Assembly: GCA_902524385.1 (NCBI GenBank)
Contig: CABZCZ010000013.1
Coordinates: 1 to 38,804, forward strand
DNA from: an uncultured Alphaproteobacteria bacterium
Lineage (GTDB): Bacteria > Pseudomonadota > Alphaproteobacteria > HIMB59 > GCA-002718135
DNA length: 38,804 bases
Direction: 5' to 3'
The translations under genes were made by a program, and so were the position numbers. Positions 24,547 through 34,105 of this stretch are shown in pieces. Each line of letters opens with the position of its first letter. The first letter of the stretch is position 1. Under the pieces are notes generated by a model. The model searched no databases, was not told the origin of the DNA, and saw nothing but the letters and a program-made list of their open reading frames with translations.

Positions 24547-25878
24547 TTATTCTACTTTTATATCTAGTGATTTAAATTTTCTATAAAGAGCAGTTCTTTC
24601 CATTCCTGTAAAATCAGAAACCTTAGTTATATTACCATTAAATCTCTTAATTTGCGATATTAAATAATTTTTTTCAAACTCCGATCTTGCTTCTTTTAAA
24701 GACAAATCCAGTGAATTATTGGAAGAATTTGACGCAGTTTCATCTCCCATTTGTAAAGCTAAATCATCAACCTCTAACTCTTTTATATTTTGATCTTGGT
24801 TAAGTATCAGACTTTTCTCTACGTAATTAATTAGTTGAGATATATTTCCAGGCCAATCATACATTTGTAACTTAGTTAAGGCTTTAGTCGAAAATTTAAA
24901 ATTTAAGTTCCCTCCACTTTTTTCATTTAAATAAAAATCAAGTATTGGAAGAACATCATCTCTTCTATCAGAGAGAGATTTAAATTTTATAAAGTCTGTT
25001 GAAATTCTATCATATAGTCTTTTAATGAAATTACCTTTTTCAATTTCTATTTCTAAATTTTTCTCAGTAATTGTAATAATTTTATGATTTAATTTAATAT
25101 GAAGATCTTCAAAAAATTTTTTGTTTTCTAGAAAATTTAATAGTTTTTTTTGATAAATATTTGGTAGTGTTTCAATATTGAGAAGTATTAATGAATTATT
25201 ATTTGATCGATAAAAAATATTTTCATTGATTGCGTTTTTATTTTCTGCAAACATATTATCCAATGCTTCATTTGTAAGTTTTTTAAAATCAATTGATATA
25301 GGAAGTTTATCTTTGTATTGTGAATTTTGATGTATTAAATTTGTAAAATGTTTTTTTCCTGTTCCAAATGGTCCTTCAATTAATAATCTTGAATTACTTG
25401 AACTCTGTTCATTCAATTTTTTGTTAATTTTTTTAATGAATTCTGAATTCCCTATTAGCGGTATAGTTTTAATTAAGGTATCTTTTAAATTTTTATTTTC
25501 ATTCAATAATGATGAACTTTCTATTGCTCTCTTAGTAAGAATAATTAATTTATCACTATTGAATGGCTTTTCTAAAAAGTCGTATGCTCCATTTTTTATA
25601 GATTTTACTGCTAGATCAACAGTACCATGACCACTTATGATAATAATTGGAATATTGCTATAAATCGATTTGAATTCTTTTAAAATTTCAATACCATCTA
25701 ATTTACTGTTAGATAACCATACATCTAAAATAACTAAGTCAGGTTTAATTTCATTAAATTTACTAATTGCTTCGTCTGAATTAAGAGCAATTGAAGTATT
25801 ATAATTTTCATCTTTTAAAATTTCTGAAATAAGAAAACAAATATCTTTTTCATCATCTACAATTAAAATTTTATGCAT
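24547..25878 (-). CDS. ntrX: Response regulator NtrX with degenerate AAA+ domain
   Basis: A 443-residue regulator from the ATG at 25878. The receiver domain (1-118) has D8/D9, the phosphoacceptor D52 in LVILDVWLSN and K104 in FLEKPF. The central domain keeps a Walker-A-like GPFGTGKK, but the region that normally bears GAFTGA lacks it. The Walker B position reads SLILLNIETLP with no Asp-Glu. A Fis-type helix-turn-helix closes the protein (NGNITKVSDFTGMERTALYR). ATP hydrolysis and sigma-54 activation are therefore unlikely, so it probably acts as a plain DNA-binding regulator. A TTG three codons upstream is a less likely start. It overlaps ntrY by eight bases. Confidence 0.93.
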   Translation of the reverse strand: MHKILIVDDEKDICFLISEILKDENYNTSIALNSDEAISKFNEIKPDLVILDVWLSNSKLDGIEILKEFKSIYSNIPIIIISGHGTVDLAVKSIKNGAYDFLEKPFNSDKLIILTKRAIESSSLLNENKNLKDTLIKTIPLIGNSEFIKKINKKLNEQSSSNSRLLIEGPFGTGKKHFTNLIHQNSQYKDKLPISIDFKKLTNEALDNMFAENKNAINENIFYRSNNNSLILLNIETLPNIYQKKLLNFLENKKFFEDLHIKLNHKIITITEKNLEIEIEKGNFIKRLYDRISTDFIKFKSLSDRRDDVLPILDFYLNEKSGGNLNFKFSTKALTKLQMYDWPGNISQLINYVEKSLILNQDQNIKELEVDDLALQMGDETASNSSNNSLDLSLKEARSEFEKNYLISQIKRFNGNITKVSDFTGMERTALYRKFKSLDIKVE

Positions 25879-28015
25879 TGTATTCAAAATTAATTAGTGA
25901 TGTTGTTCCAGCCATATTTTTATTTTTCTCAATTTTTATTTTACCACTATGATCTTCAATAATTCTTTTTACAATAGATAGACCAAGACCGGTTCCTTTT
26001 GTTTTAGTTGTAAAATAAGGCTCAAATATTTTACTCAACATTTTTTCATCAATTCCCACACCATTATCTTTTATTTCAATTTTTATATTTCTCGCATCAG
26101 TAGCTAATAATACTTCAACAGCAGGATTAGGTATTTTATCAACAGCTTCAATAGCATTTTTAATTAAATTATTAAAACATCTTGAAATTTGAAGGGTATC
26201 AAAGTGAAAATAAATATCATTTTCAGGTTTAATTAAATTAAGCTTTATATCCTTCCTTGTATTAAAATAGAGAAGGTATGCCTCTTCTAAGCATTTTGAT
26301 AAATTATCAAGCTTGATTTCTGCCTCAGGCATTCTTGCAAAAGATGAAAATTCGTCAACTAACTTTCCAATATCATCTACTTGTCTTGATATTGTTTTAG
26401 TTAAAAGTGAAATATCCTCCTTATCTGTTTTTGCATCTAAAAATTTCTTTTCTATTCTTTCAGCAGAAAGCTTAATGGGAGTAAGAGGATTTTTAACTTC
26501 ATGTGCTATCTTTCTTGCTATATCAGACCAAGCTGCATGTTTTTCTGCTAAAATTAAAGATGTAGCATCATCTAGGGCAACAACATATCCTTCAATTTTA
26601 TTATCATTAATTTCTTTAATAATTCTAATATTAAAATTTCTTTGATCATCAAATAATGTAAAATCGTATTGAAAATTTAATAATACTTTATTTGAGGTTT
26701 CAAAATTCTCAAATATATTTTTCCATTCAGGAAAATATGATAAAAAATTGTCATTTATTTTAAAAGTTTTAGTGCTTCTAAATAATTTTGTTAACGTTTT
26801 ATTGTATAACAAAATATTAAAATTTTTATCTAAAGAAATTACACCTATCGTTAAAAGACTTAAGATCGCCTCTATAAAAATTCTTTTTTCTTCATCTTCT
26901 TGACTTTTTGATATTAATTCATTTTGTTTATTCTCAATTTCAGAAATCATTTTATTATAAGACGATAGTAACACTTTTATCTCTTGAAATTGATCTGTTT
27001 CACTAACTTTAGCATCAAAATTCCCTTCAGATATCTTATTCGCTGATTTGATTAGGTTTGTAATTGGTTTACTAAGATTACTAGCTAGATTAAAACCAAT
27101 CAAAATTGCTACTAATATAAAACAAATGGAGAAAAGAACAAATATCATTGAATAAGTTATTTGAATTCCTGAACTTTCCTCTTCTTTCAAAGTATAAATT
27201 TCAAATGCCTCTTTTGTGGCACTAATATGATCCCAAATATTTGTATTCAAATTTCTATTAACTTGCATGTAAACATCGTTTAAAAAATTTATTTTTTTAT
27301 AGGCAGTAATAGAATTTTTATCTAATTGAAAAATGTAAACTCGGTTTTGATTAACAACTTTAAATACTTCATTTGAAGGGAGAGAAAAATTTTTATTATC
27401 AGGATCTTTAAGACTTAAGTAGATATTTCCTTCAGTATTAAAAATATAGATACTTGAAATTGTTCGCAAATTAATAAATTCACTTAGAGCTAATCTTATT
27501 GATTGAATATTTACTTCATTATTTTGAGAAGCTTTTAATATTTCTCTCATAATTAACTGAGTATCAGAAACTATTTCTGCCTGAATCTCATTTTCATAAT
27601 TTTTTGCAACAATGTTAGAATTGACAACAGCGTCTCTTACAGCATCTCCGTACCAAGTTCTTAACTCTAAATTGAAGAAAAGTGACGTAATGATAACTAA
27701 TCCAATGGCTGGGCCCAAAGCCATTGCGGCAAATAAATTAACAAATTTTATATATAATCGCGATTCATCATAACTTTTTCTTCTTCTAACTAAAATAAGG
27801 ACAATTTGCCTTACAATTATTGAAATCAATAAAATGACAAAAATAACATCAGCCAATAAAAAAAATTGTAATCTTCTAGGATCTTTTACTAAGTCGTTAT
27901 TTGGTAGCATTAAATAGAATGTAATCGAAAAACTTAATATGATTAAAAAAATTAAAAAATAAAAAGATAATCTTGATAGATGAATAGATTTAAGTAATTT
28001 TGATAGGTCAAACAC
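25871..28015 (-). CDS. ntrY: Sensor histidine kinase NtrY
   Basis: A 714-residue membrane kinase with a GTG start (no in-frame ATG nearby). Membrane segments lie at about 17-38, 53-76, 92-112 and 287-309, enclosing an extracytoplasmic region (about 113-286). A HAMP domain (about 310-365), a PAS-like domain (about 380-485) and the dimerisation helix with H505 in IARKIAHEVKNPLTPIKLSA follow. The ATPase domain has NLIKNAIEAVDK, DNGVGIDEKML and FTTKTKGTGLGLSIVKRI. It pairs with NtrX; in other Alphaproteobacteria NtrYX affects nitrogen metabolism, redox and envelope functions. It is divergent from ispDF across 60 AT-rich bases. ntrB and ntrC, often adjacent, are absent here. Confidence 0.96.
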   Translation of the reverse strand: MFDLSKLLKSIHLSRLSFYFLIFLIILSFSITFYLMLPNNDLVKDPRRLQFFLLADVIFVILLISIIVRQIVLILVRRRKSYDESRLYIKFVNLFAAMALGPAIGLVIITSLFFNLELRTWYGDAVRDAVVNSNIVAKNYENEIQAEIVSDTQLIMREILKASQNNEVNIQSIRLALSEFINLRTISSIYIFNTEGNIYLSLKDPDNKNFSLPSNEVFKVVNQNRVYIFQLDKNSITAYKKINFLNDVYMQVNRNLNTNIWDHISATKEAFEIYTLKEEESSGIQITYSMIFVLFSICFILVAILIGFNLASNLSKPITNLIKSANKISEGNFDAKVSETDQFQEIKVLLSSYNKMISEIENKQNELISKSQEDEEKRIFIEAILSLLTIGVISLDKNFNILLYNKTLTKLFRSTKTFKINDNFLSYFPEWKNIFENFETSNKVLLNFQYDFTLFDDQRNFNIRIIKEINDNKIEGYVVALDDATSLILAEKHAAWSDIARKIAHEVKNPLTPIKLSAERIEKKFLDAKTDKEDISLLTKTISRQVDDIGKLVDEFSSFARMPEAEIKLDNLSKCLEEAYLLYFNTRKDIKLNLIKPENDIYFHFDTLQISRCFNNLIKNAIEAVDKIPNPAVEVLLATDARNIKIEIKDNGVGIDEKMLSKIFEPYFTTKTKGTGLGLSIVKRIIEDHSGKIKIEKNKNMAGTTSLINFEYNA

Positions 28016-28075
28016 TGTGTACTTTAGTTAATTTTTCAAATAATGAATATAAAATAATATTAATTATAAATTAAA

Positions 28076-29215
28076 ATGATGAAAAATGCACTTGTAATTC
28101 TAGCTGGAGGAAAAGGAAAGAGATTTGGTCAAAAAATTCCTAAACAATTCATAAAAATTGGGAGTACAAATTTTTTAAATTATTTTATTTCAAATTTAGA
28201 CTTATCAAACTTTGATATTATAAATATTTCAATAGATAAAAAATATCAAAATAATTACTTTAATCATAGGGTCGTGTCTGAGAATATAAAAATCACCTAT
28301 TCAAAACCTGGTCTTACAAGACAAATTTCTTCATATAATGCTCTAAAAAATTTAAAAAAATTTAAAATCAAGAAAGTATTAATACATGATGCTGCACGTC
28401 CTTTATGTAGTAATAAATTAATTAAGAAAATTATTTCTAAATTAGATAAAAATACTAATGCAATTCCATATGTTGAATATAATGATAGACAACTAATAAA
28501 AAAAAGTAAATTGGAAACTAAAGCAATTAACATACAAACCCCCCAGGGTTTTAATTATAATTTAATATTAAAAGAACACATAAGACATAAAAATTTTGAA
28601 TTTAATGATGATGCAGGATTATTACAAAAATCAAAAATAAAAATAAATTTTATTAAAGGTGAAAAAAATAATATTAAAATTACTTATCCAGAAGATATTC
28701 AGTTATTTAACTTATATAGAAAGCCAATAACAAAATATGGTATTGGTTACGATATTCATCAAATTGATAAAAATACCAAAAACGGATTAAAATTAGGAGG
28801 GATTAAAATACCTTTCTCTAAATTGATTGGTCATTCTGATGCGGACGTTGTACTTCATGCAATTTGTGATAGTATTTTTGGAGCACTTTCTATGAGAGAT
28901 ATAGGTTATCACTTTCCCGATACAAATAAAAGATGGAAAAATGCAGATTCTACTAAGTTCATTATTTATTGTAGAAATAAACTCAAAGAAAAAGGTTATT
29001 CTATAATCAATCTAGATATAAATATAATAGCAGAAAAACCTAAAATTAATACTTACGTTTCAAAAATGATTAATAATATTTCAACATTACTTCAAATCAA
29101 AAATAGCTCTGTATCTATTAAAGCAACCACAAATGAGAAGATTGGTTTTATTGGAAATGGTGAAGGAATTGCAGCTGAATCAATAGTTCATATAACAAAT
29201 GATAAAATTAGCTAA
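28076..29215 (+). CDS. ispDF: Bifunctional IspD-IspF (MEP isoprenoid pathway)
   Basis: A fusion of MEP cytidylyltransferase (about 1-215) and 2-C-methyl-D-erythritol 2,4-cyclodiphosphate synthase (about 220-379), common in Alphaproteobacteria. The IspD part has LAGGKGKRFGQKIPKQF and the VLIHDAARPL motif. The IspF part has YGIGYDIHQI with metal ligands D226 and H228, HSDADVVLHAICD with H261, and KATTNEKIGFIGNGEGIA. The IspD half is short but keeps its motifs. It starts at the first or second of two adjacent ATGs. It is the first gene of the ispDF-pgpA-pncC unit, overlapping pgpA by 17 bases. Confidence 0.96.
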   Translation: MMKNALVILAGGKGKRFGQKIPKQFIKIGSTNFLNYFISNLDLSNFDIINISIDKKYQNNYFNHRVVSENIKITYSKPGLTRQISSYNALKNLKKFKIKKVLIHDAARPLCSNKLIKKIISKLDKNTNAIPYVEYNDRQLIKKSKLETKAINIQTPQGFNYNLILKEHIRHKNFEFNDDAGLLQKSKIKINFIKGEKNNIKITYPEDIQLFNLYRKPITKYGIGYDIHQIDKNTKNGLKLGGIKIPFSKLIGHSDADVVLHAICDSIFGALSMRDIGYHFPDTNKRWKNADSTKFIIYCRNKLKEKGYSIINLDINIIAEKPKINTYVSKMINNISTLLQIKNSSVSIKATTNEKIGFIGNGEGIAAESIVHITNDKIS

Positions 29216-29675
29216 TTTTTTTGTATCGTTATCATTTGCTGGATATATTAAAATAATACCGCCAGGAACCTATGCATCTTTTTTATCAATAGTTGTTCTG
29301 TTTCCTATTGTTGAATATAAAATTATTTCTTTAGAAATATTTGTAGTTTTTTTTATTGTATTTTTTTTATTATCATTATTTTTTATTAGTCAATTTTCTT
29401 CAAGTACCAAATCACATGACTCCAAAATAATAGTTATCGATGAATTCCTTGGAATATATTTAATTTTATTATTTTATGATCAAATTAAAATTATTAATCC
29501 TTATGTTACAATTATCTTAATTTTTATTTTATTTCGTTTTTTTGATATTCTGAAAATTTTTCCAGCAAATATAGTAGATAAGAGACTTAAATCAGCTTTT
29601 GGTGTAATTCTTGATGATTTAATAGCAGGAATATATACAATAATAATTCTTTATGTTGTAAATGCCTATTATTAA
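29199..29675 (+). CDS. pgpA: Phosphatidylglycerophosphatase A
   Basis: A 158-residue membrane phosphatase that makes phosphatidylglycerol. Family motifs are visible: SFAGYIKIIPPGTYASFLS at the start, SKIIVIDEFLGIYLIL with the Asp-Glu pair, FRFFDILKIFPANIVDKR, and the final GVILDDLIAGIYT with the metal-binding Asp-Asp. There are about four membrane segments. The KIIPPGTY motif replaces the more usual G-x-x-P-x-A-P-G-T, a small divergence. It overlaps ispDF by 17 bases and pncC by 14. Confidence 0.93.
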   Translation: MIKLANFFVSLSFAGYIKIIPPGTYASFLSIVVLFPIVEYKIISLEIFVVFFIVFFLLSLFFISQFSSSTKSHDSKIIVIDEFLGIYLILLFYDQIKIINPYVTIILIFILFRFFDILKIFPANIVDKRLKSAFGVILDDLIAGIYTIIILYVVNAYY

Positions 29676-30126
29676 AAAAATTATAGATAAATTAATAAGA
29701 AAAAATATTTCAATTTCAGTTGCTGAGTCATGCACAGGTGGACTAATAGCAAATACTATTACAAAATATAGTGGAGTTTCAAAAATTTTCTCTTACGGGA
29801 TTATCAGTTATTCTAATAGAGCTAAAAATAAATATTTATTTGTTTCACAAACTAATCTCTCTAAATTTGGGGCTGTAAGTAAAGAAGTAGCTGAGGATAT
29901 GATAAACGGTTTATATGAAAATGAAAAAACAAAAATCTGTATTTCAACAACTGGTATAGCAGGTCCTAATGGTGGGACAAAATTAAAGCCAGTAGGTCTA
30001 GTGTATATTGGAATTAAAGTTAATAAAAATAATTATATTTTCAAAAAAATATACAAAGGAAAAAGATTGGACATACAGAGAAAAACGAGAGATTTTATAT
30101 TTAAAAAAATTAATCAATTAATCTAA
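29662..30126 (+). CDS. pncC: Nicotinamide-nucleotide amidase (CinA C-terminal domain type)
   Basis: A 154-residue stand-alone CinA-C domain that deamidates NMN to NaMN for pyridine nucleotide salvage. Motifs are SVAESCTGGLIANTIT with the probable nucleophile S23, SYGIISYSNRAKNKYL, AVSKEVAEDM and STTGIAGPNGGTKLKPVGLV. The CinA N-terminal MoaB-like domain is absent, as in PncC proteins. It overlaps pgpA by 14 bases, and its end overlaps the convergent ratA-like gene by nine. Confidence 0.93.
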   Translation: MPIIKKIIDKLIRKNISISVAESCTGGLIANTITKYSGVSKIFSYGIISYSNRAKNKYLFVSQTNLSKFGAVSKEVAEDMINGLYENEKTKICISTTGIAGPNGGTKLKPVGLVYIGIKVNKNNYIFKKIYKGKRLDIQRKTRDFIFKKINQLI

Positions 30127-30555
30127 AATTTCATCAGCGCGAACCTTAAATGATTCAATCATTTTATTTTCAATTAAAGGAAAAAAAGCTTCAGCAATTT
30201 TTTGGTGAAAAAATCGTTTAAATTGAAATTCAACATCAAAATGAATTCTTGTTTGATTTTTTTTTAATGATTCAAAAACCCAATTTGTTTTGAGGTCTTT
30301 TAAAGGTCCTTCGATATAAGTTGTGCTTATTGATAGTTTTTTTTTATCAAAAGTTACGTGAGAACCGAATGTTTGGGGCATAAAATATTTATACCACACA
30401 ACCATATCAGCATATATTTCATTTTTATTTTTTGAATGAATTCTCATTGCTGAACACCAAGGAATAAAATATGGATAACTCTCAATATCCAAAACTATAT
30501 CAAAAAGACCTTTAGCGTCGTGATCGACTATTTCCTCCCTATTTGATGATTTCAT
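30118..30555 (-). CDS. RatA/Coq10-family START-domain protein
   Basis: A 145-residue polyketide-cyclase/START-fold protein. Near the start it has [20 protein letters not shown], then [19 protein letters not shown] and [16 protein letters not shown]. It ends [20 protein letters not shown]. Relatives are called ubiquinone-binding Coq10 homologues or, in E. coli, RatA, which is reported to affect ribosomal subunit joining. In Alphaproteobacteria this gene sits beside lipA, as here, with a four-base ATGA overlap to the lipA stop. A respiratory/quinone role is the likelier inference; a toxin role is not supported by any antitoxin gene. Confidence 0.92.
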   Translation of the reverse strand: MKSSNREEIVDHDAKGLFDIVLDIESYPYFIPWCSAMRIHSKNKNEIYADMVVWYKYFMPQTFGSHVTFDKKKLSISTTYIEGPLKDLKTNWVFESLKKNQTRIHFDVEFQFKRFFHQKIAEAFFPLIENKMIESFKVRADEILD

Positions 30556-31487
30556 TGAATCGAATAAAGTTTATTTTTCCTATTTTCTTGCATGATTTTA
30601 AAATCATCTGATGCGTGATAACTAGAGCGAGTTAGTGGTGAACATGCAGCCATTAAAAAACCTTTTGCATAAGCCATTTTTTTATAATCTTCGAATTCTT
30701 TTGGAGTAATAAATTTTTCTAATTTAGCATGCTTAGGAGTAGGAGGTAAATATTGACCAATTGTAATAAAATCTACATCAGCTGCACGTAAATCATCCAT
30801 AACTTGATACACTTCCTCTTTTGTTTCACCAAGACCAACCATTATTCCTGATTTAGTAAATATATTTGGGTTTTTTTCTTTTATTTGGCTTAGTAAATTT
30901 AAACTAATAAAGTAACGTGATCCTGGTCGTATTGATGGATATAATCTCGGAACCGTCTCTAAATTATGATTAAAAACGTCAGGTAAATTTTTTGATAGTA
31001 TATCTATTGCTTCAGGCTTGTTTTTAAAATCTGGAGTTAAAATTTCAATTGTGCAATTTGGATTTAGAGATTTAATTGAGTCTATAACATTTATGAAGTG
31101 CAATGCACCTCCATCTATTAAATCATCTCTGTCAACACTAGTTATAACAACATGTTCTAAATTCAATTGCTTAACTGACTCAGCAATTCTAATTGCTTCA
31201 CCATGATCAATAAATTGAGGTTTACCTGTTTTAATATTACAAAAGGCACAGGCTCTAGTACAAATATCACCTAGAATCATAAAAGTAGCATGTTTTTTTT
31301 GCCAACATTCAGCTATGTTAGGACAAGCAGCTTCTTCACATACAGTTACAATTTTTTTATCTTTTAAAAGTTTATTTGTTTCTTTGAAAAATTTAGAAGT
31401 TGGAGCTTTTACTCTTATCCAATCAGGTTTTTTTGGAATAAGATTTGCTTTATTCTTAACCTTTTCTGGATGTCTTGAATCTACCAT
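30552..31487 (-). CDS. lipA: Lipoyl synthase
   Basis: A radical SAM enzyme that inserts sulfur into octanoyl groups bound to lipoyl domains. It has 311 residues. The auxiliary cluster cysteines are C50, C55 and C61 in [12 protein letters not shown], and the radical SAM cluster cysteines are C76, C80 and C83 in CTRACAFC. The C-terminal RSSYHA serine that ligates the auxiliary cluster is present. It lies five bases after pdhC and directly serves the two lipoyl domains encoded there. lipB, needed for octanoyl transfer, is not in the window. Confidence 0.97.
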   Translation of the reverse strand: MVDSRHPEKVKNKANLIPKKPDWIRVKAPTSKFFKETNKLLKDKKIVTVCEEAACPNIAECWQKKHATFMILGDICTRACAFCNIKTGKPQFIDHGEAIRIAESVKQLNLEHVVITSVDRDDLIDGGALHFINVIDSIKSLNPNCTIEILTPDFKNKPEAIDILSKNLPDVFNHNLETVPRLYPSIRPGSRYFISLNLLSQIKEKNPNIFTKSGIMVGLGETKEEVYQVMDDLRAADVDFITIGQYLPPTPKHAKLEKFITPKEFEDYKKMAYAKGFLMAACSPLTRSSYHASDDFKIMQENRKNKLYSIQ

Positions 31488-31492
31488 GCCTC

Positions 31493-32722
31493 TTAAATAA
31501 CTTCCATATCCAAGCTATTCAACCATATTTGAAAAGGATCCTCTAAAATATCGCCGAAATCTTTGAGTAATTTTGCCGCAACAGCACCATCTAATGATCT
31601 ATGATCAGCTGAAATGGTAGATTTCATTGTATGTCCTACTTCAATAATTCCAGCATAAATAACTGGTTTTTCGATTATAGATCCTACAGCAATAATACTT
31701 GATTGTGGTGGATTAATAATTGCTTGAAATTCTGTAATACCAAACATACCTAAGTTTGAAATTGTAGTAGATCCCCCGCTATATTCTTCTGGTAATAATT
31801 TATTTTGATTAGCTTTTTTTATAAGAGATTTAACTTCTGATGAAATCTCAGCTAATCCTTTTTTATCTGCGTTTTTGACTATAGGTGTAATCAATCCTTC
31901 TTTTAACGCTACCGCAATTGCGATATCGATATTTTTATATTGATGAATTTTACCATTCACCCAAGAAATATTCGTTTCTGGGTTTTTGGCGATTGCCATT
32001 GCGCATGCTTTAACAATAAGATCATTAAAAGAGATTTTAACATTACTATTTAAATTAATTTTTTTTCTTAAATTTATTAGCCTATCCATTCGTGTTTCAA
32101 TAGTAAGATAAAAATGTGGAACCTCATTTTTTGTTTGTGTAGTTCTTTCAGCAATTATTTTTCTAATACTAGAAGGCTCAATTATAGAAATATTTTCATC
32201 ATTAATTTTTAGTTCAAAATTTTGAATATCTTTTTTTATTATTCTGCCATCAGGACCTGAGCCTTTTATTAAAGATAGATCAATATTATTATCTTTAGAA
32301 AATTTTTTAACAAATGGTGAAGCAAAATTAATATTTTGATTAGTATTTGAATTTATAGTTCTTTCTATAATTTGATTTTCATCTTCTTCTATATTACTTT
32401 CAGTTTCTTTTAAAACTTCACTTTTTTTATCATTACCTGCTGCTTCATCCTTATTATTATAATCTTCTAATTTATCATCTTTATCACCATTGATTAGTGC
32501 AATTACAGAATTAACAGCAATTTGTTTATCTGGAGTTGAGTCTATTAAATGTGTAATTTCTCCTTCATCAACTGCCTCAACCTCCATCGTTGCTTTATCT
32601 GTTTCAATTTCTGCTAATATATCTCCAGCTGAAACAGTATCACCTATTTTAACTAACCACTTATTAATTACACCCTCTGACATTGTGGGAGATAATGCAG
32701 GCATTAAAACTTTAATGACCAT
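31493..32722 (-). CDS. pdhC: Pyruvate dehydrogenase E2 (dihydrolipoyl acetyltransferase)
   Basis: The core of the pyruvate dehydrogenase complex, 409 residues. One lipoyl domain (1-78) carries the lipoyl-lysine K43 in [13 protein letters not shown]. An acidic linker follows, then a peripheral-subunit-binding domain ([16 protein letters not shown] to GRIIKKDI). The catalytic acetyltransferase domain ends with the [21 protein letters not shown] active site (His and Asp). It abuts pdhB without a gap. In many Alphaproteobacteria lpd (E3) sits between pdhC and lipA; it is missing here and must be encoded elsewhere. Confidence 0.97.
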   Translation of the reverse strand: MVIKVLMPALSPTMSEGVINKWLVKIGDTVSAGDILAEIETDKATMEVEAVDEGEITHLIDSTPDKQIAVNSVIALINGDKDDKLEDYNNKDEAAGNDKKSEVLKETESNIEEDENQIIERTINSNTNQNINFASPFVKKFSKDNNIDLSLIKGSGPDGRIIKKDIQNFELKINDENISIIEPSSIRKIIAERTTQTKNEVPHFYLTIETRMDRLINLRKKINLNSNVKISFNDLIVKACAMAIAKNPETNISWVNGKIHQYKNIDIAIAVALKEGLITPIVKNADKKGLAEISSEVKSLIKKANQNKLLPEEYSGGSTTISNLGMFGITEFQAIINPPQSSIIAVGSIIEKPVIYAGIIEVGHTMKSTISADHRSLDGAVAAKLLKDFGDILEDPFQIWLNSLDMEVI

Positions 32723-34102
32723 TTATTTTATATAACTTACTTTTTTCGCAGCATTTATAATATCATCAACTTGAGGAAGGTATAATTTTTCTAAGCTTAA
32801 TGAGTATGGCATCGGTACATCAGCACTATTAACTTTTATCACTGGTGAATCTAAATAGTCAAATGCATCCCTTTGAACAATATTTACAATTTCGGAACCA
32901 ACACTACCAAATGGCCAAGACTCTTCAACAGTGATTAGTCTATTAGTTTTTTTAACTGAATTTAATATTGTTTCCGTATCCAAAGGTCTTAAAGTTTGTA
33001 AATCAATAATTTCTGCATCTAAATTGTATTCCTCTTTTAATCTTAATACCGCTTCTTTCGATTTCTGTAACATTATAGAATAAGTGACAATTGTTAAATC
33101 TTTTCCTTCTTTTGCAATGTTTGCTTTTCCGATAGGTATTGAGAAGTTAACATCATTATTAACAGGACCTTTAAGTCCATAAAGAATTTCATTTTCTAGA
33201 AAAATTACTGGATTTGAATCTAATATTGCAGAACGCAATAAACCTTTTGCATTATATGGAGTAGAAGGTGCAATAACTTTTAAACCTGGCACTTGAGAAT
33301 ACCAAGAAGAGAAATCCTGACTATGTTGTGCAGCTACTTGCGCTGCAGCGCCATTAGGCCCTCTAAAAACAATAGGACAATTAATTTGTCCTCCAGACAT
33401 GTAAAGTGTTTTTGCAGCAGAATTAATGATTTGATCAATTGCTTGCATAGAAAAATTAAAAGTCATAAATTCTAAAATTGGTCTCAACCCTTTAAATGCT
33501 GCACCAACTGCTAATCCAGTGAAACCATGTTCGGAAATAGGAGTATCTAATACTCTTTCTTTGCCAAATTCCTGAAGAAGGCCTTGCGTTACTTTATACG
33601 CACCTTGATACTCGGCAACTTCCTCTCCAAGTATGAAAACTTTATTATCTTTTCTCATTTCTTCAGCCATTGTGTCTCTTAGCGCTTGACGCATGGTAAT
33701 TTCTTCTGAGCTTAAATTTGTATCTTCTTCTATTTTAGGTGATGGTGTATCGATTATATTATCTTTCTTTGTATCAATTTTTGTCTCAATATTTTTTTCA
33801 ATTTTCTTTTCTTCAATCACTTTTTCTACGGGAGTTTCTTTTTTTAATTCAACTTTTTCATTTGGATCACCAATAATAGCTATAGCTTTATTTACTGGAA
33901 TATTCGCTTCACCTTCTTTAAATAAAAGATCTATAACAACACCTTCATCTACCGCTTCTACCTCCATTGTTGCTTTGTCAGTTTCAATTTCTGCAATCAA
34001 ATCACCGGCTTTAACAGTATCCCCTTTTTTAATTAACCACTTAGACAGATTACCTTCTGTCATTGTTGGAGATAATGCTGGCATTAAAATTTCTGTGCTC
34101 AT
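32723..34102 (-). CDS. pdhB: Pyruvate dehydrogenase E1 beta with N-terminal lipoyl domain
   Basis: A 459-residue E1 beta subunit. Residues 1-78 are an extra lipoyl domain with K43 in [11 protein letters not shown], as is usual in Alphaproteobacteria. A charged Lys/Glu/Thr linker (about 80-130) leads to the thiamine-enzyme domain, with [14 protein letters not shown] and [32 protein letters not shown] follows, and the C-terminal transketolase domain has [13 protein letters not shown] and [11 protein letters not shown]. It forms the E1 heterotetramer with PdhA. It lies three bases after pdhA. Confidence 0.97.
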   Translation of the reverse strand: MSTEILMPALSPTMTEGNLSKWLIKKGDTVKAGDLIAEIETDKATMEVEAVDEGVVIDLLFKEGEANIPVNKAIAIIGDPNEKVELKKETPVEKVIEEKKIEKNIETKIDTKKDNIIDTPSPKIEEDTNLSSEEITMRQALRDTMAEEMRKDNKVFILGEEVAEYQGAYKVTQGLLQEFGKERVLDTPISEHGFTGLAVGAAFKGLRPILEFMTFNFSMQAIDQIINSAAKTLYMSGGQINCPIVFRGPNGAAAQVAAQHSQDFSSWYSQVPGLKVIAPSTPYNAKGLLRSAILDSNPVIFLENEILYGLKGPVNNDVNFSIPIGKANIAKEGKDLTIVTYSIMLQKSKEAVLRLKEEYNLDAEIIDLQTLRPLDTETILNSVKKTNRLITVEESWPFGSVGSEIVNIVQRDAFDYLDSPVIKVNSADVPMPYSLSLEKLYLPQVDDIINAAKKVSYIK

Positions 34103-34105
34103 AAT

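Noticed and set aside
30118..30555. RatA-like gene as half of a toxin-antitoxin system
   Set aside because: There is no antitoxin (RatB-like) frame beside it; conserved linkage to lipA indicates a housekeeping Coq10-type protein.
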